Assembly (NCBI GenBank): GCA_044866075.1
Contig: JBIOTQ010000097.1
Location: forward strand, 1-54,226
Origin: JBASRP01 sp044866075
GTDB lineage: Bacteria > Actinomycetota > AC-67
Direction of reading: 5' to 3'
Length of the DNA: 54,226 nucleotides
In this document: positions 33,687 through 41,167 of the stretch, piece by piece
Numbering within the stretch: the stretch's first letter is position 1
Layout of the letters: each line of letters opens with the position of its first letter
Made by a program: the position numbers and the translations under genes
Notes under the pieces: model-generated
Told to the model about the DNA's origin: nothing
The model's database searches: none
Seen by the model: only the letters and a program-made list of their open reading frames with translations

Positions 33687-34825
33687 AGGTTCTTCCCGAT
33701 GATCAGCCGCTGGATCTGGTTCGTCCCGCCCCCGATCGGTCCGAGGAGCGAGTCCCGGACGAGTCGCTGCATGTCGAACTCCCTCAGGTATCCATAGCCG
33801 CCCATGACCTGCATCCCGTCGATGCAAACCTTGCGCGCGGTCTCCGTCGTGTACACCTTCGCCTGTGACGCTTCCACGTTGCACGGCATGTCGTTCGCCT
33901 TCAGCCAGGCCGCGTAGTACGTGATCAGCCGGCACGTCTGCGTGCCGATCGTCATGTCGGCGAGGATCTGCTGGATCATCTGGTAGCTGATGATCGGCTT
34001 GCCGAACTGCACGCGTTGCTTCGCGTAGGCGATCGCGTCGTCGGTCGCCTTGCGCGCCATCGCGGTGTACTGCGACGAGATCATGATCCGCTCGAGATCG
34101 AGCTGTTTCATGAGCTGGAGCCAGCCCTGGTTGAGCATCTCGGGCCCGCCCATGATGTTCGACTCGGGCACGCGCACGTCGTCGAAGAACACCTCGAAGA
34201 GGCCGATGATCTCGCTGCCGATCTTGCCGAGCCGCCGGTAGCGGATCCCGGGCGTATCCATCGGCAGCATGAAGATCGTCATCCCGGAGTAGTCGCCGCC
34301 CGGCGAGGTGTTCGTCGCGAGCATCATGTGCGTGGCGATGTCGACTCCCGAGATCATCGTCTTCTGTCCGTTGATCACGTAGTGATCGCCGTCCTTGGTG
34401 GCGCGCGTCTCGATGTGGACCGCGTCCGAGCCGGCGTTAGGCTCCGTCAGCCCGAAGCAGCCGCGCACCTTGCCCTTCGCGATCTGCGGCAGCCACTCGC
34501 GCTTCTGTTCCTCGGAGCCGTTCATCGAGATCATCTCGCCGGCGAAGAAGGCCGGGAGGATGAAGATCGAGGCAACGGCGGCGCTGCCGTAGCAGACCTC
34601 CTCCATCGCGATCACGAACTCCATGACGCCGCCGCCGGTGCCGCCGTACTCCTCGCTGAACGGAAGGCCGAGCAGGCCGGTCTCGACGACCTTGTCGACG
34701 AGCTCGAACGGATAGCGGCCCTCGTCGTCGAGGCGCCGGTCGAGGTCCGGCGGGCACTCACGCTTGATGAAGTCGCGGATCGTTTCGCGGAACGCTTCCT
34801 GCTCGGGCGTGAACTTGAAGTCCAT
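33683..34825 (-). CDS. Acyl-CoA dehydrogenase
   Basis: A 380-residue dehydrogenase beginning MDFKFTPEQEAFRETIRDFI, with FGLTEPNAGSDAVHI, TMISGVDIATHMM, the QLDLERIMISSQY helix carrying the base Glu as in isovaleryl-CoA dehydrogenase, AKQRVQFGKPI, VMGGYGYLREFDMQRLVRDS and IGGGTNQIQRLIIGKNL. A branched or short acyl-CoA substrate is likely. It lies 3 bases after the DUF35 gene and is coupled to the following dehydrogenase, so the block encodes two dehydrogenases plus a DUF35/thiolase pair. Confidence 0.94.
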   Translation of the reverse strand: MDFKFTPEQEAFRETIRDFIKRECPPDLDRRLDDEGRYPFELVDKVVETGLLGLPFSEEYGGTGGGVMEFVIAMEEVCYGSAAVASIFILPAFFAGEMISMNGSEEQKREWLPQIAKGKVRGCFGLTEPNAGSDAVHIETRATKDGDHYVINGQKTMISGVDIATHMMLATNTSPGGDYSGMTIFMLPMDTPGIRYRRLGKIGSEIIGLFEVFFDDVRVPESNIMGGPEMLNQGWLQLMKQLDLERIMISSQYTAMARKATDDAIAYAKQRVQFGKPIISYQMIQQILADMTIGTQTCRLITYYAAWLKANDMPCNVEASQAKVYTTETARKVCIDGMQVMGGYGYLREFDMQRLVRDSLLGPIGGGTNQIQRLIIGKNL

Positions 34826-34828
34826 GAC

Positions 34829-35272
34829 TCAGCCTTTGATCGGACGGAACTTCGGCAGACGCAGCTTGGTATGGAACGCATCTTCCATCTCGTTGTCGAA
34901 CCAGACCTCTACCGGCATGCCGATGAAGACCTCCTCCCCGGGGACGTCGGTCACGTTGGAGGTCATGATCGGACCCTCGTCCAGCTCGATGTCGGCGATC
35001 ACGTACGGGACCTGCGCCGAGAACGTCGGGTGGATCGCTTGGCGGACGACCGTGAAGGAGAACACCCGCCCGCGGCCGGAGGACGTCTCGGACGCAAGGT
35101 CTTGCGACAAGCAGTTCGTGCAGCACGGCCCCCACGGCATCTGCCTGTGGCCGCACGCGTTGCACGTCTGGACGCGGAGCTCCTCGTTCAGCGTCGCCTT
35201 CCAGTAGCCGCGCGTCTCTTCGACGACGATCGGCGTCGAGCCGGCGACGAGCTCGGTCAGCGTGTGCGGCAT
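34829..35272 (-). CDS. DUF35 zinc-ribbon/OB-fold protein, second copy
   Basis: A 147-residue DUF35 protein with zinc-ribbon cysteines in QTCNACG and CCTNCL, then the OB-fold (GRGRVFSFTVV, PYVIADIELDEG). ATG at 35272 shares one base with the stop of the thiolase-like gene (TGATG). Compared with the copy at 2242-2649 it has a longer N-terminal helix (MPHTLTELVAG). It should form a complex with the thiolase-fold protein encoded next to it and supply the CoA-binding surface. Confidence 0.92.
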   Translation of the reverse strand: MPHTLTELVAGSTPIVVEETRGYWKATLNEELRVQTCNACGHRQMPWGPCCTNCLSQDLASETSSGRGRVFSFTVVRQAIHPTFSAQVPYVIADIELDEGPIMTSNVTDVPGEEVFIGMPVEVWFDNEMEDAFHTKLRLPKFRPIKG

Positions 35273-36432
35273 CAGGCGGCGCCTTTCGTGAGCAAGAGCG
35301 TCGAATGCGCGGCGTGGAAGCCGCCCTGTCCGGCGACGACGCACACCTCGGCGCCCTCGACCTGGGACGTCGACTCGCCGCGGATCTGCCGTACGCCCTC
35401 GGCGAGCACATTCCAGCCCACGAGGTTGGCCTCGGAGAGCATCCCGCCGCTCGTGTTCGACGGCAGGGCGCCGCCGAGCGTCAGATTTCCGTCCTGCGCG
35501 AAGAGGCCGGCCTCGCCGCGTTTGCAGAAGCCGTAATCCTCGATCGTGATCAGCACCGTCGATGTGAAGCAGTCGTAGAACTGCGCCACGTTCACGTCTT
35601 CCGGTTCGAGACCGGCCATCCGGTAGGCGGTCTGCGCCGACCGCGCGCCGGGGTAGCTCGTGTAGTGATCCGGATCGGAGAGCCCCTGCAGGTTCGCCGC
35701 CACGCCGGCCCCGGCGATGAAGGCCGGCGGCTTGGCGAGATCGCGCGCGCGCTCGGCGCTCGTCACCACGACCGCGACGGCACCGTCCGACGCGCCGATC
35801 GTGCAGTCGAGCACGCGCAGCGGTTCGGACACGTAGCGGTTCTCGAGGTATTGCTCGATCGTCAGCGGATCGCGGTAGGTCGCGGCCGGGTTGCGGGAGG
35901 CGTGCTCGCGGAACGAAACGGCGACGGACCCGAGCATCTCCTCGGTGACGCCGAACTCGTTCATGTAGCGCTTCGCGGCGCGCGCCTCCATGATCGGGCC
36001 GCCGGCGAGACCGTAGGCGATGTCGTCCGAGGGGCCCTGCCCGCGTCCCATCTGCGCCCGTCCGAAGAGCATCGGCATGCCGGTCTTCGCGTTCTCGCCG
36101 TACACGCACACGGCGACCTCGCACAGCCCCGCCTCGACCGCGAGAGCGGCCTCGGCGACCAGCGCGACGGCGGTCGCGCCGCCGATGAACTTCTGCGAGA
36201 GATAGTTGGTCTTGAGGCCGAGCTTCCCGCCGAGCTGCTCGGCGTGCAGCAGCAGGGGCTCGGCGAGGGGCGGCGCGGTCAGGAGCCCGTCGACCGCGTC
36301 TTTCGTCAGGCCGGCGTCTTCGATCGCCCGCCTCACGGCCTCGGTCTGAAGGCTCCACGACGACCGGCCGGGCAGCTTGCCGAAGGCGGTGACGCCGACC
36401 CCGGCGATGGCGGTCTTCCCCGAGATACTCAT
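35272..36432 (-). CDS. Thiolase-fold lipid-transfer-type protein, second copy
   Basis: A 386-residue protein clearly related to the Ltp2-like protein at 1091-2245 (shared VSEPLRVLDC, FYDCFT, EDYGFCKRG, LGGALPSNTSGG). It has no thiolase nucleophile Cys. Tyr286 matches the first catalytic tyrosine of the Ltp2 type, but the second is Asn336 in SEANLVGWN. The reaction may therefore differ. The start is placed at the ATG at 36432, because the earlier in-frame GTG at 36465 lies inside the inverted repeat. First gene of its block, under a promoter overlapped by operator site 2. Confidence 0.92.
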   Translation of the reverse strand: MSISGKTAIAGVGVTAFGKLPGRSSWSLQTEAVRRAIEDAGLTKDAVDGLLTAPPLAEPLLLHAEQLGGKLGLKTNYLSQKFIGGATAVALVAEAALAVEAGLCEVAVCVYGENAKTGMPMLFGRAQMGRGQGPSDDIAYGLAGGPIMEARAAKRYMNEFGVTEEMLGSVAVSFREHASRNPAATYRDPLTIEQYLENRYVSEPLRVLDCTIGASDGAVAVVVTSAERARDLAKPPAFIAGAGVAANLQGLSDPDHYTSYPGARSAQTAYRMAGLEPEDVNVAQFYDCFTSTVLITIEDYGFCKRGEAGLFAQDGNLTLGGALPSNTSGGMLSEANLVGWNVLAEGVRQIRGESTSQVEGAEVCVVAGQGGFHAAHSTLLLTKGAA

Positions 36433-36442
36433 CCCGCGGGAA

Positions 36443-36472
36443 AGTGTAGGGGTCAACTGACCCACGTGTCAG
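36443..36472 (-). promoter_or_regulatory. Promoter of the thiolase/DUF35/dehydrogenase block
   Basis: On the minus strand the -35 CTGACA (36472-36467) and the -10 TACACT (36448-36443) are 18 bases apart, giving a start near 36436, close to the ATG at 36432. The -35 box lies inside the right arm of the inverted repeat at 36453-36476, so a bound repressor would block polymerase directly. Confidence 0.5.
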
Positions 36473-36476
36473 TTGA
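36453..36476. promoter_or_regulatory. Inverted repeat operator, site 2 (TCAACTGAC-N6-GTCAGTTGA)
   Basis: Nine-base arms TCAACTGAC (36453-36461) and GTCAGTTGA (36468-36476) are perfect inverted repeats around CCACGT. The inner 16 bases share arms and spacing with site 1 at 20286-20301. It lies between the divergent thiolase-like gene (start 36432) and the plus-strand gene at 36521 and overlaps the minus-strand -35 box. Confidence 0.7.
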
Positions 36477-36520
36477 TCCGGTCGTGCGAGGATGCACGCG
36501 AGAACGGCGAAAGGAACGGC

Positions 36521-37174
36521 ATGGACATCCGAGATATCGAGACTCCGGCCCGGCTCCAGGTGGAAGAGGCGATCGACCGAGGCGACGCACCCGGCGCCAA
36601 GAAGCTCCTGCAGCGGATGGAGGCGGACTGGCTCCGGAACAAGGACTACTCGATCAACTGGATCACGTCGCTGCTGTCGTTCATCGGGCGGCGGTTGGGC
36701 GAAGCGGCCGTTGAGGACGCTCTTCGGGACTTCGGTGAGAGGTACCTCCGCGAGCGGCGCGCGGGCATCGCTTCCGTGACTCCCGAGGAGCGCCTCGAGG
36801 GACTGGTGCGCGCGATGAAGGCGAACGGCGGCGCCGTCGAATTCTCGGAAGACGACGACAAGTACGTCGCGTCGTTCCGCTGCGGCTCGGGCGGGAAGCT
36901 GATCGACGAGAGCGCCTACGAGGCGCCGCGCGACTATCTCACGTTGCGCGAGCGAGGTCCGCGGACGTTCGGACGCGACGCTCTACCCGTGTACTGCGCG
37001 CACTGCTCGGTCAACAACGAGATGGAAGGCATCGAGCAAACCGGCGTGCCCATCACGATCGAGTTCCCGCCGGAGCGGCCGGGAGAACGGTGCATCCACC
37101 ACGTCTACAAGGATCCCGCGATGATCCCGCGCGAGATCTACGAACGCGTGGGAAAGGACAAGCCACCGGGATGA
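36521..37174 (+). CDS. Cys/His-rich protein of unknown function, 217 aa
   Basis: Not recognised. ATG at 36521 has AAGGAA at 36511-36516; a TTG at 36473 is rejected because it falls in the operator. The N-terminal 100 residues are helical (a repeated Arg/Glu pattern around KKLLQRMEADWLRNKDY). The C-terminal part has Cys121, Cys159-Ala-His161-Cys162 and Cys191-Ile-His193-His194, which looks like a metal-binding set. It is coupled by ATGA to a methyltransferase gene, so the pair may act together. Confidence 0.82.
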   Translation: MDIRDIETPARLQVEEAIDRGDAPGAKKLLQRMEADWLRNKDYSINWITSLLSFIGRRLGEAAVEDALRDFGERYLRERRAGIASVTPEERLEGLVRAMKANGGAVEFSEDDDKYVASFRCGSGGKLIDESAYEAPRDYLTLRERGPRTFGRDALPVYCAHCSVNNEMEGIEQTGVPITIEFPPERPGERCIHHVYKDPAMIPREIYERVGKDKPPG

Positions 37175-37965
37175 GCGAGAAGGACGACCGGCTCATCGCG
37201 GACGCCTACTCGGAGATCGCTCCGTATTACGTGCGGCTGTGGGGTCCCGTGCTTCTCCCTGTCGGCCGCCAGCTCGTCGATCGTCTTCCGCTGGAGAACG
37301 CGCAACGCGTCCTCGACCTCGGGACCGGATCGGGCACGCTGATCGACGAGCTCGCGCGGAGAGCACCCACCGGAATCGTCGTCGCGGTGGACATCGCCGA
37401 GGGGATGTTGCGCGTCGCGAAGGAACGGCATCACGCCTCCTTCGCGGCGACCAACGCGCTCGCACTGCCTCTCAGGCCGGAGGCCATCGATGTCGCCGTG
37501 TCGTCCTTCGTGTTGTTCAACGTCCCCGACCCGCTGGCCGCTGTGCGCGAGGTCGTCCGCGTTCTACGACCCGGCGGGACGTTCGGGATGACCACGTGGG
37601 GCGACGAGCCGGAGGACGCGGCGATGGATATCTGGAACGAGGAGCTGGACGCGCACGGCGCTCCGGAGGACCGCGCCGTACCCCAGGGCCGCGAGGCGAT
37701 CAATACGCCGTCGAAGCTGGAAGCGCTGTTTGGGGAGGCGGGGTTCGCAGCACCGACGATCTGGACAGACCGCCTCGCTCACCCGTGGCGTCCCGACGAC
37801 TGGCTCGAGTTCATCCAGCATGGGCGGCGGAGACTCCGGCTCGACCCGATGCCGCACGAGACACGCGACCACTGTTTGGCCCGCGTCCTCGAACGTCTAA
37901 AGGAGTTGTCGCCGGAACAACTCACCGAGCGCGCAGAGGTCATCTTCGCGACAGCATCGCGCTAG
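37171..37965 (+). CDS. Class I SAM-dependent methyltransferase
   Basis: A 264-residue methyltransferase with motif I VLDLGTGSGTLIDEL (about residues 48-62), the acidic loop VAVDIAEGML, NALALPLRPEAIDVAVSSFVLFNV and LREVVRVLRPGGTFGM-type post-motif, matching the Methyltransf_11/UbiE group. ATG overlaps the stop of the Cys/His-rich gene. Acceptor unknown. A strong GC stem follows the gene at 37986-38012. Confidence 0.92.
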   Translation: MSEKDDRLIADAYSEIAPYYVRLWGPVLLPVGRQLVDRLPLENAQRVLDLGTGSGTLIDELARRAPTGIVVAVDIAEGMLRVAKERHHASFAATNALALPLRPEAIDVAVSSFVLFNVPDPLAAVREVVRVLRPGGTFGMTTWGDEPEDAAMDIWNEELDAHGAPEDRAVPQGREAINTPSKLEALFGEAGFAAPTIWTDRLAHPWRPDDWLEFIQHGRRRLRLDPMPHETRDHCLARVLERLKELSPEQLTERAEVIFATASR

Positions 37966-37985
37966 CCACGGGCTCGGCGTCCAAA

Positions 37986-38012
37986 GCCGGGCGCTCTGAA
38001 GGATCGCCCGGC
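37986..38012 (+). terminator. Terminator-like GC stem-loop
   Basis: GCCGGGCG (37986-37993) pairs perfectly with CGCCCGGC (38005-38012) over an 11-base loop, 21 bases after the methyltransferase stop and ahead of the exported-protein gene. There is no T-run after it, so it is an actinobacterial-type hairpin at best; it could instead be a regulatory or mRNA-protecting structure. Confidence 0.45.
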
Positions 38013-38117
38013 CGTCGTTCGATCCGGACAAATCCGAACCCCGCTGGAGCCGCGTAACGAAACACGCGCTGGCAGCGCTTTTCTATCCAGACGAGATCGT
38101 CTTCGGGGAGGATCGCG

Positions 38118-38609
38118 ATGATGGCGATGCTGCGCCGCGTGCGCTCGAGGGTTCCCAACGTCGCGCTCGGCGTGATCGTGGGACTGATCGCCGGCGGTGG
38201 CGCTTTCGCCATCGCCCAGACCGCGGGGTCCGACGACGGAGGCGTTCACGGAGGCCCAAAGCCACGTTTCCACGACGCCGGCGAGTGCAACCTCGTCGAC
38301 GGGAGCAAGCTGCCGGGTAACTGGACCCACGGGGACTACGTCAGCGCCGTGGCGAAGAAGGATCCGTCCAAGGTGCGAGACGCCGCGCACAGTCGCTGCG
38401 GAAAGCCCACGCACGCCGGGAAGGGCCGGGGTCCGAAGGACAAGGACGCGCAAGAGAAGGACGGCAAGGAGAAGGAGCCGGCCAAGCCGACGCAATCGCC
38501 GAAGGCTTCCCCGAAAACCACCGCCGGCACGCCCTCCGCTTCTCCGACGACGTCGGTCTCTCCAAGCCCGACCGCGAGCCCAACCCCGACGGGAACGTCT
38601 ACACCGTAG
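38118..38609 (+). CDS. Exported low-complexity protein, 163 aa
   Basis: ATG at 38118 (or 38121) follows GGGGAGG at 38106-38112. A basic N-terminus (RRVRSRVP) and one hydrophobic segment (VALGVIVGLIAGGGAFAIA) form a signal or anchor. The exported part has a small domain with two Cys (GECNLVDGSKLPGNWTHGDYV and RCGKP), then a Lys/Asp/Glu-rich stretch and a Ser/Thr/Pro-rich tail (SPSPTASPTPTGT) typical of wall-spanning linkers. No family recognised. It overlaps the convergent gene by 11 bases. Confidence 0.75.
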   Translation: MMAMLRRVRSRVPNVALGVIVGLIAGGGAFAIAQTAGSDDGGVHGGPKPRFHDAGECNLVDGSKLPGNWTHGDYVSAVAKKDPSKVRDAAHSRCGKPTHAGKGRGPKDKDAQEKDGKEKEPAKPTQSPKASPKTTAGTPSASPTTSVSPSPTASPTPTGTSTP

Positions 38610-39132
38610 GCGCCCAGCCCTCGGTCTGATCCATGCTCCAGCCGGGCATGCGTCGCTTGTACGGAGGGCACCTCGCCGAACCGGCGACGCGCGCGTAGTA
38701 GAGGCCGGCGTCCTCGATCTCCCCGACCTCCGACAGACACAAGGAGCCTCCGCCGGGTATCGGCGCCCGCAGGATCAAGACCTCGGCTCCGATCGCCTCC
38801 TTGTTCGGGAACTGGACGATGACCTGCGAGCCCCACGCGACCTTCGGCTCGTTCAGCTTCAACGCCGCAAGCTCCTCCCCCACCCCCGCCGCGTAGACGA
38901 GGTTGTCGACCTTGTAGACCGCTTCCGCCTCATAGGCGCGTTGGATCGCGCGCTTCGTCGCCTCGAGCGGATCGGTGGGTGACGGGGACGGCGAGGGCGG
39001 GGGCGAGACGGCGCGCCGCTCCATGGTCGCCGGCCCGGCACCCGCAAGAGCGAGGGCGAGCAGAGGTCCGATGAGGAAGACCCGCCTCTGGAAGGCCGAT
39101 GCGGCGATCCCCGATGCCACGCGGGCCAGCAT
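38599..39132 (-). CDS. Exported protein with pilin-like C-terminal region, 177 aa
   Basis: A signal-like N-terminus (RRVFLIGPLLALALAGAG) is followed by a Pro/Ser linker (SPPPSPSPSPTDP) and a domain KRAIQRAYEAEAVYKVDN that, with two Cys near the end (LCLSEVG and ARCPPY) and a YYARVAG strand, faintly resembles the globular part of actinobacterial type IV pilin-like proteins. No prepilin peptidase site is seen, so the resemblance may be superficial. Stop TAG overlaps the convergent exported-protein gene. Confidence 0.72.
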   Translation of the reverse strand: MLARVASGIAASAFQRRVFLIGPLLALALAGAGPATMERRAVSPPPSPSPSPTDPLEATKRAIQRAYEAEAVYKVDNLVYAAGVGEELAALKLNEPKVAWGSQVIVQFPNKEAIGAEVLILRAPIPGGGSLCLSEVGEIEDAGLYYARVAGSARCPPYKRRMPGWSMDQTEGWAPTV

Positions 39133-39165
39133 AGGGCGGGCCGGCTCGCCGGGCCGGAAAGCCGA

Positions 39166-40026
39166 TCAGACAAGCTGCAGCGCGTCCAGGATACCGGCGG
39201 CGGCGGTCCGGTCGCCCTCGACCTTCAGGCCGCCGACGGCCTCGACGTCCCGCCAGGCGTCGCGTCGCGCGGAGATCATCGCCAGCGTCGCCGTCCGGCC
39301 GGTCACGCGCGCGTCGCCGCCCTCGATGCCGTAGCCGAAGCGTCGCCCGGCGAGGTCGAAACCCAGGGGCGGATAGTCGACGTCTTCGAACACCAGCGCG
39401 ACCCGGCCTTTCGCGTCCCCGGCCACGCGCTCCGTGGATTGCACCGGCAGGCCGGCGATCAACACCCGCGCAACGGGCCTCACAGATGCCGGGGCGTCAT
39501 CGCTCGGGCGCTTCAGCGCGCGCCGTATGTCCTCGTCGTGGATCCATTCGTCGTAGACGCGCAGGCCGAAGAGCCAGGTCAGCGAGACCTTGCCGAACGG
39601 CGTGATGAACGCCGGCTTCCCGACGGGCGCCGGGATCATGCGGACCAGCCGCTCGAAGCGGCGCGACCACTTCTCGAGGCCCTCGAGGATCTCGGGGATC
39701 GGCCGGTCGGCCCAGCGCACGACCTGCTTGTCGTTCCACACCTCGACCTTCGCGATGGACTTCGTGGCGCTGCGGCTGAACCCGGTCGTGAACGACCGAC
39801 CGGTGATCGCACCCTCGTCGGTCGTCACGAGGTGCGCGGCCACTTCGCGCAGGCGCCAGCGCGGAACCACGATCGTCTCCCATTCCGCCTCGGAGGCGCC
39901 GCGCAGCAGCTCCATCGTGCGCGCGCGCTGTGCGCGGAGCGCGGAGACGATCTCGGCCTTGTCGAGGTCCAAGACCGAGCCGTGCGACGAGGTCTGTTCA
40001 GTCCAGCCGCTCGATAACGATCGCAT
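39166..40026 (-). CDS. DinB/maleylpyruvate isomerase-type mycothiol-dependent protein
   Basis: A 286-residue protein with the DinB-like helical bundle of the mycothiol-dependent maleylpyruvate isomerase family: ELLRGASEAEW, RWRLREVAAHLVTTDE with a metal His, and YDEWIHDEDIRRAL, the usual third metal-site helix. The C-terminal part (about 200-286) is the SCP2-like/MDMPI-C region. Members transfer or use mycothiol, an actinobacterial thiol. The ATG at 40026 lies 29 bases inside the thiolase gene; a TTG at 39972 is an alternative start closer to the conserved domain. Last gene of the long minus-strand block. Confidence 0.88.
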   Translation of the reverse strand: MRSLSSGWTEQTSSHGSVLDLDKAEIVSALRAQRARTMELLRGASEAEWETIVVPRWRLREVAAHLVTTDEGAITGRSFTTGFSRSATKSIAKVEVWNDKQVVRWADRPIPEILEGLEKWSRRFERLVRMIPAPVGKPAFITPFGKVSLTWLFGLRVYDEWIHDEDIRRALKRPSDDAPASVRPVARVLIAGLPVQSTERVAGDAKGRVALVFEDVDYPPLGFDLAGRRFGYGIEGGDARVTGRTATLAMISARRDAWRDVEAVGGLKVEGDRTAAAGILDALQLV

Positions 40027-41167
40027 TGGCCTGCCCCCCGCCTTCGCACATCGTCTGGAAGCCCGTTCGCGCGCCGCTGCGCTCCATCTCGTGCAGCAGC
40101 GTCGTCATGATGCGCGCGCCGCTCGCGCCGACCGGGTGGCCGAGCGAGATGCCGCTGCCGTTCACGTTGACGACGTCGTGCGCGACGCCGAACTCCTTCT
40201 CCCACATCGGCACGATCGAGCCCATGGCCTCGTTGCACTCGAACAGATCGATGTCGGTGAGCTTGATACCGGTCTTGTCGATCAGCTTCGTGGTTGCGGG
40301 GACCGGGCCCTTCAGCATCACGATCGGCTCGCAGCCGGCGACGACGAAGTGCTTGAAGCGGGCGCGGGGCTTGAGACCGAGGGCCTCCGCCTTCTCGCGC
40401 GACGCGATCATGAGTGCCGCGGCGCCGTCGGAGATCGGCGACGAGTTTCCCGCCGTGATGTCCGGGCAGTCCTCGCGGACCGGCGGCAGCGTCGCGAGGC
40501 GCTCCACGGTCGTGCCGCGCCGGATGCAGCCGTCGTCGGTGACCTCTTCCACGCTGCCGTCCTCTTGCATCACCTTGATCGGGACGATCTCGCGCTCGAA
40601 ACGGCCCTCGTCCGTCGCTTGCGCCGCGCGGCGGTGCGACTCGGCGGCCTGCTGGTCCATGAACTCGCGCGAGATGTTCCACTCGCGCGCGATCTCCTGA
40701 GCGGCCTGGAACTGCGTGTACAGGTTGTCGCGGCCGCCGACGGCCGCGAACCAGTCGTCCGAGAAGGCGAAGCCCGGCTGGATCGCGTTCGCGCCCAGCC
40801 CGACGCGAGACATCGCCTCGACGCCGCACGCAATCGCGAGGTCGTACGAGCCGGCCATCACGCCCTGCGCCGCGAACGCGATCGACTGCATCGCCGACCC
40901 GCACTGGCGGTCGACGCTGGTCGCCGGCACGTCCCACGGCAGCCCGGCCGCGATCCAGGCGTTGCGCGTGACGTTCACGCCCTGCTCCCCGCATTGCGTC
41001 ACGCAGCCGCCGATCACGTCGTCGACCTGCAGAGGGTCGACACCGGTCTTCTCGAGCAGGCCCTTGAGGACCGCGCCCAGGAGGTCGGTCGGGTGCGTTC
41101 CCGAGAGCTTGCCGTTCTTCTTACCGATGGGGCTGCGAACGGCTCCGACGATCACCGCTTCGATCAT
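39998..41167 (-). CDS. Acetyl-CoA acyltransferase (thiolase)
   Basis: A 389-residue catalytic thiolase with the nucleophile Cys89 (VDRQCGSAMQ), His344 in GHPVGASGAR and the acid-base Cys374 in MCEGGGQANA. It cleaves 3-oxoacyl-CoA with CoA to release acetyl- or propionyl-CoA. ATG at 41167 overlaps the HyuB-like stop (ATGA). The same block has a second thiolase at 46580-47758, an acyl-CoA synthetase and a HyuA/HyuB pair, suggesting that a 3-oxoacyl-CoA is produced by the block itself. Confidence 0.96.
   Translation of the reverse strand: MIEAVIVGAVRSPIGKKNGKLSGTHPTDLLGAVLKGLLEKTGVDPLQVDDVIGGCVTQCGEQGVNVTRNAWIAAGLPWDVPATSVDRQCGSAMQSIAFAAQGVMAGSYDLAIACGVEAMSRVGLGANAIQPGFAFSDDWFAAVGGRDNLYTQFQAAQEIAREWNISREFMDQQAAESHRRAAQATDEGRFEREIVPIKVMQEDGSVEEVTDDGCIRRGTTVERLATLPPVREDCPDITAGNSSPISDGAAALMIASREKAEALGLKPRARFKHFVVAGCEPIVMLKGPVPATTKLIDKTGIKLTDIDLFECNEAMGSIVPMWEKEFGVAHDVVNVNGSGISLGHPVGASGARIMTTLLHEMERSGARTGFQTMCEGGGQANAIVIERLD

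Noticed and set aside
36473..36520. Upstream TTG start for the 217-residue Cys/His protein
   Set aside because: It lies within the right arm of the inverted repeat and has no ribosome site; the ATG at 36521 with AAGGAA ahead is better.
38596..38609. Possible sorting motif at the end of the Ser/Thr/Pro-rich exported protein
   Set aside because: The tail ends in PTPTGTSTP with no LPxTG, no following hydrophobic stretch and no basic tail, unlike the GMC protein.
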